Assembly (NCBI GenBank): GCA_025060615.1 | Contig: JANXBS010000010.1 | Coordinates: forward strand, 1 to 64,000 | DNA: 64,000 nucleotides | Direction: 5' to 3' | Source: Anaerolineae bacterium | Lineage (GTDB): Bacteria > Chloroflexota > Anaerolineae > DUEN01 | In this document: positions 17,891 through 26,011 of the stretch, in pieces | Layout: every line of letters begins with the position of its first letter | How positions within the stretch are numbered: position 1 is the stretch's first letter | The notes under the pieces: generated by a model | Databases searched by the model: none | What the model was told of the DNA's origin: nothing | Seen by the model: only the letters and a program-made list of their open reading frames with translations | Position numbers and translations under genes: made by a program

Positions 17891-18766
17891 ATGGGCTTTC
17901 CCACGGAGGGCCTGACGCCAGAAATTGACAAGGCCGAAAGCCCGCTGGATCAGCTTGTGGCTGCAGTCTTGAGCAGTCCCAAATATCGAAGCGTATGCGC
18001 TGACTTCATTAAATATATTGGCGCGCGCGAACTGTCCAAACGGCGCAGCCTGAAGGAGGCGATCAAAGCCACTAAGAATAAGCTACACCAGGTAGGAGGA
18101 GCTTATCTAGGAAGCCGGATGGAGTACACCGCCTGGTTACAAGAGTTAAAGGCAGCTCGAACCGATCCTATGGCACTGCGAGCGGCTTGTGCCCGAATCA
18201 TGGCCCATCACGCATCGACGCGCGAGCGCTTGCCTATCCTCGATCGGTTTTACACGACGGCCCTGGCTGACCTCGCCCCGGTGCATTCCGTCCTCGACGT
18301 GGCCTGCGGTTTAAACCCGTTAGCAATCCCATGGATGCCGCTAGCGAGAGATGCCGTATACTGTGCATGCGACATCTACCAAGACATGGCGGACTTTCTG
18401 AACCAGTTTCTGGCTCTTATCTCCGTTCGTGGCCGTGTATCTGTCTGCGATGTGATCCAGTACAACCTTGCAGACACAGGCGATCTCACACAGCGGGTGC
18501 AAGTAGCGTTCGTCCTGAAGACCATCCCCTGCCTCGAACAGGTAGATCGGTCGGCCAGCTTGCGACTTCTGGATGCGCTCAACGCAGAGCATATGCTGGT
18601 TTCATTTCCGAGACACAGCCTGGGCGGTCATGATGTAGGGATGACCAGCACCTATGCGGCTAGGTTTGAGAAGCTGATCGCCAGCAGGGGCTGGCCAATA
18701 CAACGCTTTGACTTCGCCACCGAGCTAGCATATCTCGTCACAAAGACGCCAGCCTCCGACCGCTAA
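17891..18766 (+). CDS. 16S rRNA (guanine-1405-N7)-methyltransferase homologue (ArmA/Rmt/FmrO family)
   Basis: The 291-residue product matches the aminoglycoside-resistance methyltransferases along its length. The N-terminal helical rRNA-binding domain has SSPKYRSVC, KLHQVGGAYL and HASTRERLPILDRFY, which parallel SKKYRALC, RLHGICGAYV and HASTKERLAELDTLY as I recall them from RmtB. The SAM domain has VLDVACGLNPLAIPWM (about 134-149), CDIYQDM and the family-specific SFPRHSLGGHDVGM (238-251) then YAARFE. Known members methylate G1405 in the 30S A site and give high resistance to 4,6-disubstituted deoxystreptamines. GAGGG sits 5 bases before the ATG at 17891; a GTG at 17879 is an alternative. It shares an operon with another methyltransferase and meets the URO-D gene tail to tail with a 4-base overlap. 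Confidence 0.88.
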   Translation: MGFPTEGLTPEIDKAESPLDQLVAAVLSSPKYRSVCADFIKYIGARELSKRRSLKEAIKATKNKLHQVGGAYLGSRMEYTAWLQELKAARTDPMALRAACARIMAHHASTRERLPILDRFYTTALADLAPVHSVLDVACGLNPLAIPWMPLARDAVYCACDIYQDMADFLNQFLALISVRGRVSVCDVIQYNLADTGDLTQRVQVAFVLKTIPCLEQVDRSASLRLLDALNAEHMLVSFPRHSLGGHDVGMTSTYAARFEKLIASRGWPIQRFDFATELAYLVTKTPASDR

Positions 18767-19749
18767 TCTCGTTCGACCGCCTGTCGCGCCGCCCGGATGT
18801 TGGCGATCGGTGCGATGATCGGTGTGACACATCCGGTTCCCACGATGAGGCGCATCCCATTGGTCTGGCTGATGGCGGCCCGGGCCTCAGCCATGACCTC
18901 GTCCGGCTCCCCGCGCACCAGTGTCTCCACCCGGTTGATCCCGCCCAGCACGGCCCCCGGAAATCGTCCCAGAGCTTCACGCAGTGAAGGCGGCGTCTCC
19001 TGATCATGCCAATTGATGGCCTGGACGGGGTAATCGCGAAACAGGTCAAACATCACATCGGCGCCATGTAGATGAAGCAGGTTAAACCAGCAATCTTGGG
19101 CTGCCTCCAGCACACGCAGGTCATATGGCCGTCCAAAGACCTGGTATTCCTGCTCGCTCAGCAACTGATAGGAGGCGTGTTGGACAGCGTAGAAGATGCC
19201 AGCCACGCCGGCAGGCTTGATTGCCTCAATGAAGCGAATGGTAGTTTGGGTGATGGTCTCCAAACCGGCGCGAAGGGCGTCGGGATGCCGCCGCATGTGG
19301 ACCAGCAGGCGCTCACCAGCCAAGTTCTTTGCCTGGGCCAGGGGGCTGAAGATCGTCTGGATAAACGGCACCTCATCACCTACCTCGCGGCCGATCAGCT
19401 CCAGACAGCGCACCTGCCGGCCGAGCCCGCCTTTGCCCGGATCGAGAACGGGAAGCTTTTCCCAGTCAGATGGATTATGCACGGGATGGCGCACGTATTG
19501 GCGTGTCCCCTCCGAGTCACCCAGCCACACGCTTTCTGTCCCCCAATCTTCCAGGCAGAAGTCGCTGGAAGGGGTCACCTTAATGAAGTCGAAGTCGAAC
19601 TCACGTTGAAAGGCGATGGTGGAACGCGCCAGGTCTTCAGCGCGCTGGTCATCTACCGGCCAGTGTCGCCATAACGCGACAGCGACGCGATCCACCGGTT
19701 GGCCTCGAAATGTAGCCTCCAGCCGCTCTCGTTTGCTCATCTCGCTCAT
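18763..19749 (-). CDS. uroporphyrinogen decarboxylase (URO-D) family protein
   Basis: A 328-residue TIM-barrel protein of the URO-D superfamily. The N-terminus reads MSKRERLEATFRGQPVDRV, then FDFIKVTP, and a late HDQETPPSLREALGRFPG, as in the divergent members that include corrinoid methyltransferases (MtaA/CmuA-like) and uncharacterised relatives. The classical HemE start RPVWFMRQAGRY is absent, so haem synthesis is unlikely. No corrinoid protein or other methyltransfer partner lies nearby. An AGGAGG site precedes the ATG at 19749 and a good promoter lies at 19794-19822. Confidence 0.8.
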   Translation of the reverse strand: MSEMSKRERLEATFRGQPVDRVAVALWRHWPVDDQRAEDLARSTIAFQREFDFDFIKVTPSSDFCLEDWGTESVWLGDSEGTRQYVRHPVHNPSDWEKLPVLDPGKGGLGRQVRCLELIGREVGDEVPFIQTIFSPLAQAKNLAGERLLVHMRRHPDALRAGLETITQTTIRFIEAIKPAGVAGIFYAVQHASYQLLSEQEYQVFGRPYDLRVLEAAQDCWFNLLHLHGADVMFDLFRDYPVQAINWHDQETPPSLREALGRFPGAVLGGINRVETLVRGEPDEVMAEARAAISQTNGMRLIVGTGCVTPIIAPIANIRAARQAVERD

Positions 19750-19793
19750 AGGAATCCTCCTGCGATGCGTCCTAGGTTCAGCCAATCTCTGCC

Positions 19794-19822
19794 TTTATAC
19801 CATCAGCCTGTCCAGACGCCAA
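19794..19822 (-). promoter_or_regulatory. promoter of the URO-D family gene
   Basis: On the minus strand TTGGCG (19817-19822) and TATAAA (19794-19799) are separated by 17 bases, with a TGG just before the -10 box. Confidence 0.7.
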
Positions 19823-19839
19823 AACCGGTGGCCTTGTAA

Positions 19840-19874
19840 ACACGTTAGGCGAGCCGAAGGCTCGCCTAACGTGT
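19840..19874 (-). terminator. strong hairpin ending the group 4 hydrogenase operon
   Basis: ACACGTTAGGCGAGCC (19840-19855) pairs perfectly with GGCTCGCCTAACGTGT (19859-19874) around a three-base loop, 34 bases beyond the hycI-like stop. Only TTTAC follows on the minus strand, so it may act as a weak terminator or as a 3' stabilising hairpin. Confidence 0.65.
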
Positions 19875-19908
19875 GGCTCATATACACACCAACCCTATAG
19901 GCATCCAG

Positions 19909-20517
19909 TTAACGATTGTCCTCGTCAGAAAGCCTCCAGACTCGGAGCAGCTCCTCTGTTATAACCTCCACAGCCTGGCGCACCGCCGGCGAGAGCGGCG
20001 CGCCGAGGGAATCGTCGGCCGGCTGAATTCCGATCAGAGCGACTTCACAGCCGAGCTCTGCAGCCAGATATCCGGCCAACAAGCGGAGGGACGACATGTG
20101 CGTAGACATGCCCAACCCGCTCACATCTTCCCACGTCAGCCAGCGGATTTCCCCTGGCGCCGTGCCCATCTGCGCCGCATCCACCAGCAGCACCAGATCG
20201 GGCTCAAAGCGACGCAAGGGCCCCGTGCAGTTCTCCGGAGCTGGGCCGGCATCCACCACGAGCAACCAGTCTGACAACCAGAAAGCGACCCCAGAACTTC
20301 CCTCTGTAGACGGGCCCTGATTTGAAAACGCTTCTACTAGGTTACGTGCCACCACCACACCCGCGGCGTCGTCCCCGCGCAGCTCATGGCCGATGCCAAC
20401 GACGGCAAGCCTGGGCGGGCCATCAGGCCGCCGCAAGGCGATGCTCTCATGCAGTCGAGACAGCCTCTGCCGAAGCTGGTTGGCCCAGGACGGATCGGAT
20501 ATCGGCTTCGTTTCCAT
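19909..20517 (-). CDS. hydrogenase maturation protease, HycI type
   Basis: Endopeptidase that removes the C-terminal tail of a [NiFe] hydrogenase large subunit after nickel insertion. The 202-residue product has the family nickel-sensing motif VVGIGHELRGDDAAG, an acidic residue in VLLVDAAQMG and the conserved STHMSSLRLL histidine. Between the first motif and the second, about 40 residues are extra compared with HycI. It is the last gene of the group 4 hydrogenase operon, whose large subunit has a cleavable tail. The ATG at 20517 is inside the preceding ferredoxin gene; a TTG at 20529 would add four residues. Confidence 0.85.
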   Translation of the reverse strand: METKPISDPSWANQLRQRLSRLHESIALRRPDGPPRLAVVGIGHELRGDDAAGVVVARNLVEAFSNQGPSTEGSSGVAFWLSDWLLVVDAGPAPENCTGPLRRFEPDLVLLVDAAQMGTAPGEIRWLTWEDVSGLGMSTHMSSLRLLAGYLAAELGCEVALIGIQPADDSLGAPLSPAVRQAVEVITEELLRVWRLSDEDNR

Positions 20518-20866
20518 AATAGATGACAAACGGCTCTCGGGTCAGCGCCGCCAGCTCCCACTGCTCATCCGACATCGCTAAGCCGTTGAAGCGGCAGGTC
20601 TGCACGCATTGGGCGCAGAAGATACAGCGGTCGAGATGATAACGCATGACGAAACGCTTGCTCTTCTTGTCCAGGACGATCAGCTCCAGCGCGTTCGCCG
20701 GGCAATCCTTGGTGCATAGGCCACAGCCGGTACACCGATCTGCGAACCAGTGCAATTGGCCGCGCAACCGTTCCGGCGCCTCTCGGCGCACAAACGGATA
20801 TAGTTCAGTGGCTGGCCGCTTGAACAGCGATGGAACCACATCGTTCAGCATGGCGCCAAGCTTCAT
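20447..20866 (-). CDS. group 4 hydrogenase ferredoxin-like subunit (NuoI/HycF type)
   Basis: A 139-residue polyferredoxin with two [4Fe-4S] motifs: CTGCGLCTKDCPANA and CIFCAQCVQTC. It links the proximal cluster of the small subunit to the soluble electron donor or acceptor. The N-terminus (LFKRPATELYPFVRREAPERL) matches NuoI/EchF-type subunits. The ATG at 20866 overlaps the stop codon of the NuoH-like gene (ATGA). The product ends with a divergent acidic tail that overlaps the start of the protease gene by about 70 bases. Confidence 0.88.
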   Translation of the reverse strand: MKLGAMLNDVVPSLFKRPATELYPFVRREAPERLRGQLHWFADRCTGCGLCTKDCPANALELIVLDKKSKRFVMRYHLDRCIFCAQCVQTCRFNGLAMSDEQWELAALTREPFVIYYGNEADIRSVLGQPASAEAVSTA

Positions 20867-21786
20867 GACAACACCCCCTTCCAGGCAATGGTGACAAGGA
20901 ACTGCACGAGCACCAACAGCGCGCCGTAACGCCACCATAGGCCTACCGTCTGATCAATGCGCAGCCGGGCGAAGAGCGCTTGCACGCTAGCCAATCCCAG
21001 TAGCAACGCCAGCGTCTTCGCAAAGAACGCCAACGGGTTGTTGACCCCGCCCAGGTAAAACGCGGCGATCAACGTCAACCCGATCACTAATTCTACCCCC
21101 TTGCCAAGCCGAAAGAGGGCCAGCCCTCGCCCGCTGTACTCGGTGAGCGCGCCCGCCACGATTTCGGTCTCCGCCTCCGGCGCGTCAAAGGGTGGCAGCT
21201 CCAGCTTGCCTACCAATCCAATAAGCGCTACCACGAAGCCAACCGGCTGAGTGAGCAGGAGCCAACGCTCACCGGCATACGCGGCGATCTCGCGGATCTG
21301 CCAGCTACCGGCAGCCAGAGCCGGGCCCAGCAAGGCGAGCAAGAACGGCGCTTCGTACGAGAAGAGTTGCGTCAGCGTGCGCGTGGCACCCACCAGGGAG
21401 AAGCGGTTCACCGTATTCGCCCCGGCCAGCCCCATACACAGGGTCAACAGGCTGAGCAGATAGAGCGTCACGATCAGATCCCCTGGAAAGCTATGCGAAG
21501 GGGCTAGCCCGAGCAATGGCACATAGAGCGCCGCTGTGAGCGCCCCAGCCAGGGCGACCACCGGCAACCCGACGAAGAGGCGCGGGTTCACACCCTCCGG
21601 CACTACCTCTTCCTTGGCCAATAGCTTCACGACATCGGCGACCGGCTGGAACCAGCGCGGGCCGATCCGATTCTGTAGCTGGGCGATCAGCTTGCGATCC
21701 ATCCATTCGTAGGCCAGCCCTAGCAGGAGCAGAAACAGGCCAGCTGGAAAGAACAACAATGCCACGAGGCTATGGATCACGCTCAT
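20863..21786 (-). CDS. group 4 hydrogenase membrane anchor (NuoH/HycD type)
   Basis: A 307-residue membrane protein with about eight hydrophobic segments. Diagnostic motifs are YEWMDRKLIAQLQNRIGPRW (quinone/ion-channel face of NuoH), the KLLAKEEVVPEGVNP loop and LPPFDAPEAETEIVAGALTEYSG, with its conserved acidic cluster. In complex I and in Ech/Mbh hydrogenases this subunit couples the peripheral arm to ion translocation. The start ATG at 21786 shares one base with the stop codon of the large-subunit gene. Confidence 0.92.
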   Translation of the reverse strand: MSVIHSLVALLFFPAGLFLLLLGLAYEWMDRKLIAQLQNRIGPRWFQPVADVVKLLAKEEVVPEGVNPRLFVGLPVVALAGALTAALYVPLLGLAPSHSFPGDLIVTLYLLSLLTLCMGLAGANTVNRFSLVGATRTLTQLFSYEAPFLLALLGPALAAGSWQIREIAAYAGERWLLLTQPVGFVVALIGLVGKLELPPFDAPEAETEIVAGALTEYSGRGLALFRLGKGVELVIGLTLIAAFYLGGVNNPLAFFAKTLALLLGLASVQALFARLRIDQTVGLWWRYGALLVLVQFLVTIAWKGVLS

Positions 21787-22967
21787 CAGCACCTCTCGAT
21801 CCCGTATCGCCGTAGCATCTCCCACGTCCACAGATCACGGTCACCACGGGCATGATGCACAAACACCATGCGATCGTTGCAGGAGAAGCAGGGGTCCACC
21901 CCGGCCAGAATCATCGGAATGTCGGCCAGTTGATGTCCGATGGCTAGCGCCAACACCGAGGCCAGATTACACAAAGTTGGCGTGCGCACTTTTACACGCT
22001 CCGGCTTGTCGGTACCGTTGCTTTTGAGGAAATAGAACAGCTCGCCTCGCGGCGCTTCCACGCGGCTAATGGTCTCACCCTCTGGGATGCGGCGAGGCAT
22101 GCGCGTCGTCAGCTCGCCGGGAGGCATGTGGTCCAAGATCTCGCGGATCACACGATAGCACTCGAACAGTTCTTTGACGCGAACCACGAAGCGCGCCTCT
22201 AGATCGCCCGCCGTATCCAGCACCATTCGCACCGGGAAGTCGGCATAGGCAGCGTAGGGCGCTTCAATGCGGACATCACGAGCTACGCCGGACGCCCGCG
22301 CCGTCGGTCCTACCACTCCTAGCCGTTCAGCCTGCTCTGCCGTCATGACACCGACGCCGCGCGTGCGCTGCAGAAAGGCCGCGTCGGTCGTTACCACGTC
22401 CAGATAGTGGCGCGTGCGCGCTTCCAGGAAGTCTATTCCTTGTCGGATATGGTCGGCCTGGACCTCGGTGATATCGAACTTGACGCCCCCTAACACGTTC
22501 ACTGAATAGTTAACGCGGTTACCGGTCAACTCCTCGAGCAGGTCCATGACTTTCTCGCGATCGCGCCAAGTGTACATGAACAGCGTATCGAAGCCGGCCT
22601 CGTGTGCAGCGACCCCGATCCAGAGCAAATGGCTGTGGACGCGCTCTAACTCAGCGACCAGCACACGGATCGCCTGAGCGCGCGGCGGGGCAGTCACGCC
22701 AGCCAGCCTTTCCACCCCTAGACAGTAGGCGGTGGCATGGATGTGTGAGCAAATACCACAGATGCGCTCCATCAAATACAGGTTCTGAATCCAGGTACGC
22801 CCTTCGGCTGCCTTTTCGATACCGCGATGCGCATACCCCAGCCGCACCGTTGCTGACGTGACCACCTCACCGTCTACGGTGAATTCGAAATGGCCAGGCT
22901 CCTTAAGCGCTGGATGCTGTGGCCCGATGGGGACCACGAATTTTTCAAGATGCTCAGCAGCCTGCAT
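21786..22967 (-). CDS. group 4 [NiFe] hydrogenase large subunit (NuoD/HycE type)
   Basis: A 393-residue NuoD-like protein that keeps all four nickel ligands: RICGICSHIH (Cys70, Cys73) and DPCFSCNDR (Cys360, Cys363). Complex I NuoD proteins have lost these, so this is a catalytic hydrogenase. After Arg366 a 27-residue tail follows (MVFVHHARGDRDLWTWEMLR and seven more residues), a typical target for a HycI-type protease, and such a gene ends the operon. The N-terminal GPQHPALKEPGHFEFTVDGE is family-typical. An AAGGAGTG site precedes the ATG. Confidence 0.94.
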   Translation of the reverse strand: MQAAEHLEKFVVPIGPQHPALKEPGHFEFTVDGEVVTSATVRLGYAHRGIEKAAEGRTWIQNLYLMERICGICSHIHATAYCLGVERLAGVTAPPRAQAIRVLVAELERVHSHLLWIGVAAHEAGFDTLFMYTWRDREKVMDLLEELTGNRVNYSVNVLGGVKFDITEVQADHIRQGIDFLEARTRHYLDVVTTDAAFLQRTRGVGVMTAEQAERLGVVGPTARASGVARDVRIEAPYAAYADFPVRMVLDTAGDLEARFVVRVKELFECYRVIREILDHMPPGELTTRMPRRIPEGETISRVEAPRGELFYFLKSNGTDKPERVKVRTPTLCNLASVLALAIGHQLADIPMILAGVDPCFSCNDRMVFVHHARGDRDLWTWEMLRRYGIERC

Positions 22968-22984
22968 AGCTACACTCCTTACGC

Positions 22985-23506
22985 TTAGGCCGTCGCAGTC
23001 GGCACAATGAAATCCTTGCGCAACGGATAGACGTCGTCAGGCCAATCATCCGGCAGGAAGAGATGGCTTGGATCAGGCGTGCCCACCACAGTGACCCCCA
23101 ACATCTCGCTCAGCTCGCGCTCAAAGAAACCAGCCGATGGGATAATGGCGCAGATGCTGGGGACAGAGGCGGTGTCGCGAGGGACGCGCACTCGCAATGT
23201 GACCACCGCTGCGCCAGCACAGAAATGATAGAGCACCTCGATCTCACCAACTGTAAGCCTCACACCGGCAGCCTCCTCCAACCGCTTCTGTTGTTCCTCT
23301 GGCAACTCGGCCGGAACCCCTGGATGGTCCAATCCGGTAATGGCGGACAGATAGCCCCATCGCGCGTCTGCCAACGCCCTCACCGCCCGCAGCAGATCGG
23401 TCACCGCCACCTCTACGTCCAGCCGGTGTAGCTCCGACCTCGTCGTCTGCTTCGCCCACGGCATGAGCAGGGATTCGGCAGTCTGTAAAGCGGTTTCAGT
23501 GTCCAT
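22985..23506 (-). CDS. group 4 hydrogenase NuoC-like subunit
   Basis: A 173-residue homologue of the 30-kDa subunit of complex I. The signature is FFERELSEMLGVTVVGTPDP followed by LFLPDDWPDDVYPLRKDF. It makes no cofactor contacts but joins the small and large subunits. GGGAG lies before the ATG at 23506. In HycE-type enzymes this domain is fused to the large subunit; here it is a separate gene directly before it. Confidence 0.9.
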   Translation of the reverse strand: MDTETALQTAESLLMPWAKQTTRSELHRLDVEVAVTDLLRAVRALADARWGYLSAITGLDHPGVPAELPEEQQKRLEEAAGVRLTVGEIEVLYHFCAGAAVVTLRVRVPRDTASVPSICAIIPSAGFFERELSEMLGVTVVGTPDPSHLFLPDDWPDDVYPLRKDFIVPTATA

Positions 23507-23545
23507 AGCTCCCTCGCTGTGCTGATGGAAAACGAAGGGCGTTTG

Positions 23546-24016
23546 TCACTTGCCTTTTGCCGTCTTCAGGCTTCCCAGCAGCTTTACAATGCCGTCAATG
23601 ATCGCCTCTGGGCGGGGTGGACAGCCCGGGATGTAAGCATGAACCGGAATCACCTGATCTACGCCCCCTAGTACATTGTAGCATCCCTGAAACACCCCCC
23701 CCGAGGTGCCACACGAGCCTACCACCACCACGAACTTCGGCTCGGGCATCTGCTCGTAGATGCGCAGGAGCCGCTCGCGCGCCTGGCGTGTGACCGGTCC
23801 CGTGCATACCAGCACGTCCGCATGGCGCGGGCTGCCCTGCAGCTTGATGCCAAAGCGCTCCACGTCGTATCGCGGCGTCAACGTGGCTAGAATCTCGATG
23901 TCGCAGCCATTACACGATCCGCTGTTGAAGTGGATCGCCCAAGGCGAGTTCACCCGCGCCCACGTCCTCACCTGATCCAGCAACTCCTGCCACGCTCCAT
24001 TCTTGCGAGGATCCAT
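23546..24016 (-). CDS. group 4 [NiFe] hydrogenase small subunit (NuoB/HycG type)
   Basis: A 156-residue protein that binds the proximal [4Fe-4S] cluster. Ligands are in NSGSCNGCDIEILA, VVGSCGTSGG and IPGCPPRPEAI. The ATG at 24016 follows GGGAGGTTGAG. An earlier in-frame start would add 29 residues without similarity. It is directly followed by the NuoC-like gene. The gap to the NuoA-like gene upstream (about 107 bases) is the largest inside this operon, and nothing distinct was seen in it. Confidence 0.92.
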   Translation of the reverse strand: MDPRKNGAWQELLDQVRTWARVNSPWAIHFNSGSCNGCDIEILATLTPRYDVERFGIKLQGSPRHADVLVCTGPVTRQARERLLRIYEQMPEPKFVVVVGSCGTSGGVFQGCYNVLGGVDQVIPVHAYIPGCPPRPEAIIDGIVKLLGSLKTAKGK

Positions 24017-24123
24017 CTCAACCTCCCGTGTGGGACGATAGAGCATAGACCATGGACCATAGATGAATTGGAGATCCTTCTTCGGTCCATCACCATCACC
24101 CACCGTCCCTCGTCTACGGCCTA

Positions 24124-24438
24124 TTATCCCAGCACTAGCGCTAGCAACGCCAACAGTAACCCTACTAGATATACCCCTGTCACCAGGGTCAAGCCGCCGC
24201 TGCCAACCACTAGGACGCCCAAGTGCAGCACGGCGAAGAAGAGCGCAACCACGAAGAAAGGCCGATATCCTGGGGCAGCCGGGCGAGTGGGCGGCGCCTC
24301 TCCGCTGGCATAGACGCTCGCCTTCAGTGGTGTAACCTGCGTTGGGCCTGCCAGCACCCGTCCCACGCCCGATAGGATCGCCACGAGCACCACATAAACA
24401 AGGAAAGCAACGGGTGGTGAAAGCAGCACCTCTCCCAT
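24124..24438 (-). CDS. NuoA-like small membrane subunit
   Basis: A 104-residue protein with three membrane helices. The order fits NuoA: a first helix (FLVYVVLVAILSGVGRVLA), a loop with VYASGEAPP in place of the usual YECG-P motif, and two C-terminal helices. The acidic residue that usually lies in the second helix is not obvious; FFAVLHLGVLVV has His at about that place. It has a GGAGGC site. It probably helps anchor the peripheral hydrogenase module. Assignment is by layout and context more than by motif. Confidence 0.65.
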   Translation of the reverse strand: MGEVLLSPPVAFLVYVVLVAILSGVGRVLAGPTQVTPLKASVYASGEAPPTRPAAPGYRPFFVVALFFAVLHLGVLVVGSGGLTLVTGVYLVGLLLALLALVLG

Positions 24439-24457
24439 GATGCCTCCTTGGCAGGGC

Positions 24458-26011
24458 TTATCTTCCCCACGCTATAAGCACAGCAGATCCGGCCGGCCCC
24501 GTCAGCCAGTTGACTAGACTCGGCCATACACCGATCGCCACCACAGCTAGCATGAGCAGGATTAGTGGTACGCGCATCGCCACCGGCAGCGGTTGACCCT
24601 GAAGCATCGCCACGGAGGGCTGCCGGCGATAGACCGCGTTGACCAATGGCGCATAGTACGCCAGCGAGAGCACACTGTTTAACGCAGCGAATGCTACCAA
24701 CAAGCCGATCAGCAAATTGTGGGTGGCAAAGCCGGCAACGAAGATCTGCCACTTGGACATGAAGCCCGCTAGCGGCGGCAAACCGCCCAAGCCTAGCACC
24801 GCCACGCTCAGCGCCAGCGCAACCAGCGGATACCGCTGCGCCGCCCCCGATAAATCGTTGACGGTCAATGGCCTAGTTTCCATCTCACCTGTCGCTTGCT
24901 TATGGCTCAGGTGCAGGGCGTAGAGCAAAGCACCGGCCGCTAGGAATGCCAACCCCTTCATCAGGCCATGGTTAAGCAAGTGGAAAAAGCCGCCTTGCAC
25001 TCCGGCGGCTTGCCCCGCATAGAGGCCGACGCCAATCCCTACCAACATATAGCCAACATGACTGATGCTAGAGAACGCCAACAGGCGTTTCACTTGTGTC
25101 TGCCGCAACGCCAGCAGATTGCCCACGAGCATATTTAGCGCGCCGAACCCCATCAGCAGCGCGCCCCAAGAGACCCCTGCCATCAGGGAAAGCCCGCCCA
25201 GCGCGACCAACGGGCGTAACATCGCTACCAGGCCGGCCTCGATCACCACGCCCGAAAGCATGGCACTAATCCCGCTAGGAGCCTGAGCGTGAGCGTCGGG
25301 CAGCCAGGTATGTAGCGGCACCAACGCCGTCTTGACCCCAAAGCCAACCACAAACAGCGCCCCAGCAGCCCATAAGGCACGAGTGGCTGAGCCCATTGCG
25401 ACGGCTCCCTGGATCTCATCCAGATGGATCGTCCCGGTTTGCGCTAAGACCAGCGCAATCCCTAGTAACACCGTCACCGAACCAACTGCGCTCTGTACCA
25501 GGTACTTGACACCCGCCTCCAATGAAGCCCGTTCCTCGCGGTAGAACGCGACCAGCAAATATGACGAGACGGCCATCGTCTCAAACCAGATCCATAGATT
25601 GAAGAGATCGGCGGCACAGGCTAGGCCGATCATCGCTCCCACCATCGCTGAGAGCATCGCATAGTACTTTTCCTGGCCGACTTCGTGGGCGAGATAAGGC
25701 CCGGAATACAGCATAACCAACGTCCCTAGCGCCAATGCTACCGCCGATAGCAACAGGCTCAGCCCGTCCAATCGAAGCGATACCATCCCCACCGTGTACG
25801 TGGCCGGCCCTGCGAGACTCAGCTCACGTGCGGCTAGCACAAACGGGATCCAGGTCGCCCCCAGCGCTAGTAATCCGGCCCCATACGCCGCGCGGTTCTG
25901 CGCTGCGGACTGTGAATCGCGGGCGGCAAGCCGCCCGGCCAAATAGATCACCGGCGAGGCGACCATAGGCAAGGCGATCAGCCAGACAAACGCGGTCGTG
26001 TTCATCGTCAT
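24458..26011 (-). CDS. proton/ion-translocating subunit (NuoN/NuoM/MrpD family)
   Basis: A 517-residue antiporter-like protein with about fourteen membrane helices. Features include the PLHTWLPDAHAQAPSGISAML motif, which carries the helix 8 to loop signature, a lysine in GFGVKTALVP and a glutamate in WIWFETMAVSSYLLV. The KRLLAFSSISHVGYMLVG helix is also diagnostic. It would form one ion channel of the hydrogenase complex. The start at 26011 overlaps the NuoL-like stop as ATGA; an ATG at 26005 is possible. Confidence 0.92.
   Translation of the reverse strand: MTMNTTAFVWLIALPMVASPVIYLAGRLAARDSQSAAQNRAAYGAGLLALGATWIPFVLAARELSLAGPATYTVGMVSLRLDGLSLLLSAVALALGTLVMLYSGPYLAHEVGQEKYYAMLSAMVGAMIGLACAADLFNLWIWFETMAVSSYLLVAFYREERASLEAGVKYLVQSAVGSVTVLLGIALVLAQTGTIHLDEIQGAVAMGSATRALWAAGALFVVGFGVKTALVPLHTWLPDAHAQAPSGISAMLSGVVIEAGLVAMLRPLVALGGLSLMAGVSWGALLMGFGALNMLVGNLLALRQTQVKRLLAFSSISHVGYMLVGIGVGLYAGQAAGVQGGFFHLLNHGLMKGLAFLAAGALLYALHLSHKQATGEMETRPLTVNDLSGAAQRYPLVALALSVAVLGLGGLPPLAGFMSKWQIFVAGFATHNLLIGLLVAFAALNSVLSLAYYAPLVNAVYRRQPSVAMLQGQPLPVAMRVPLILLMLAVVAIGVWPSLVNWLTGPAGSAVLIAWGR

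Noticed and set aside
18763-19749. URO-D family gene as hemE
   Set aside because: The HemE N-terminal RPVWFMRQAGRY-type motif is absent, and no other haem gene is near.
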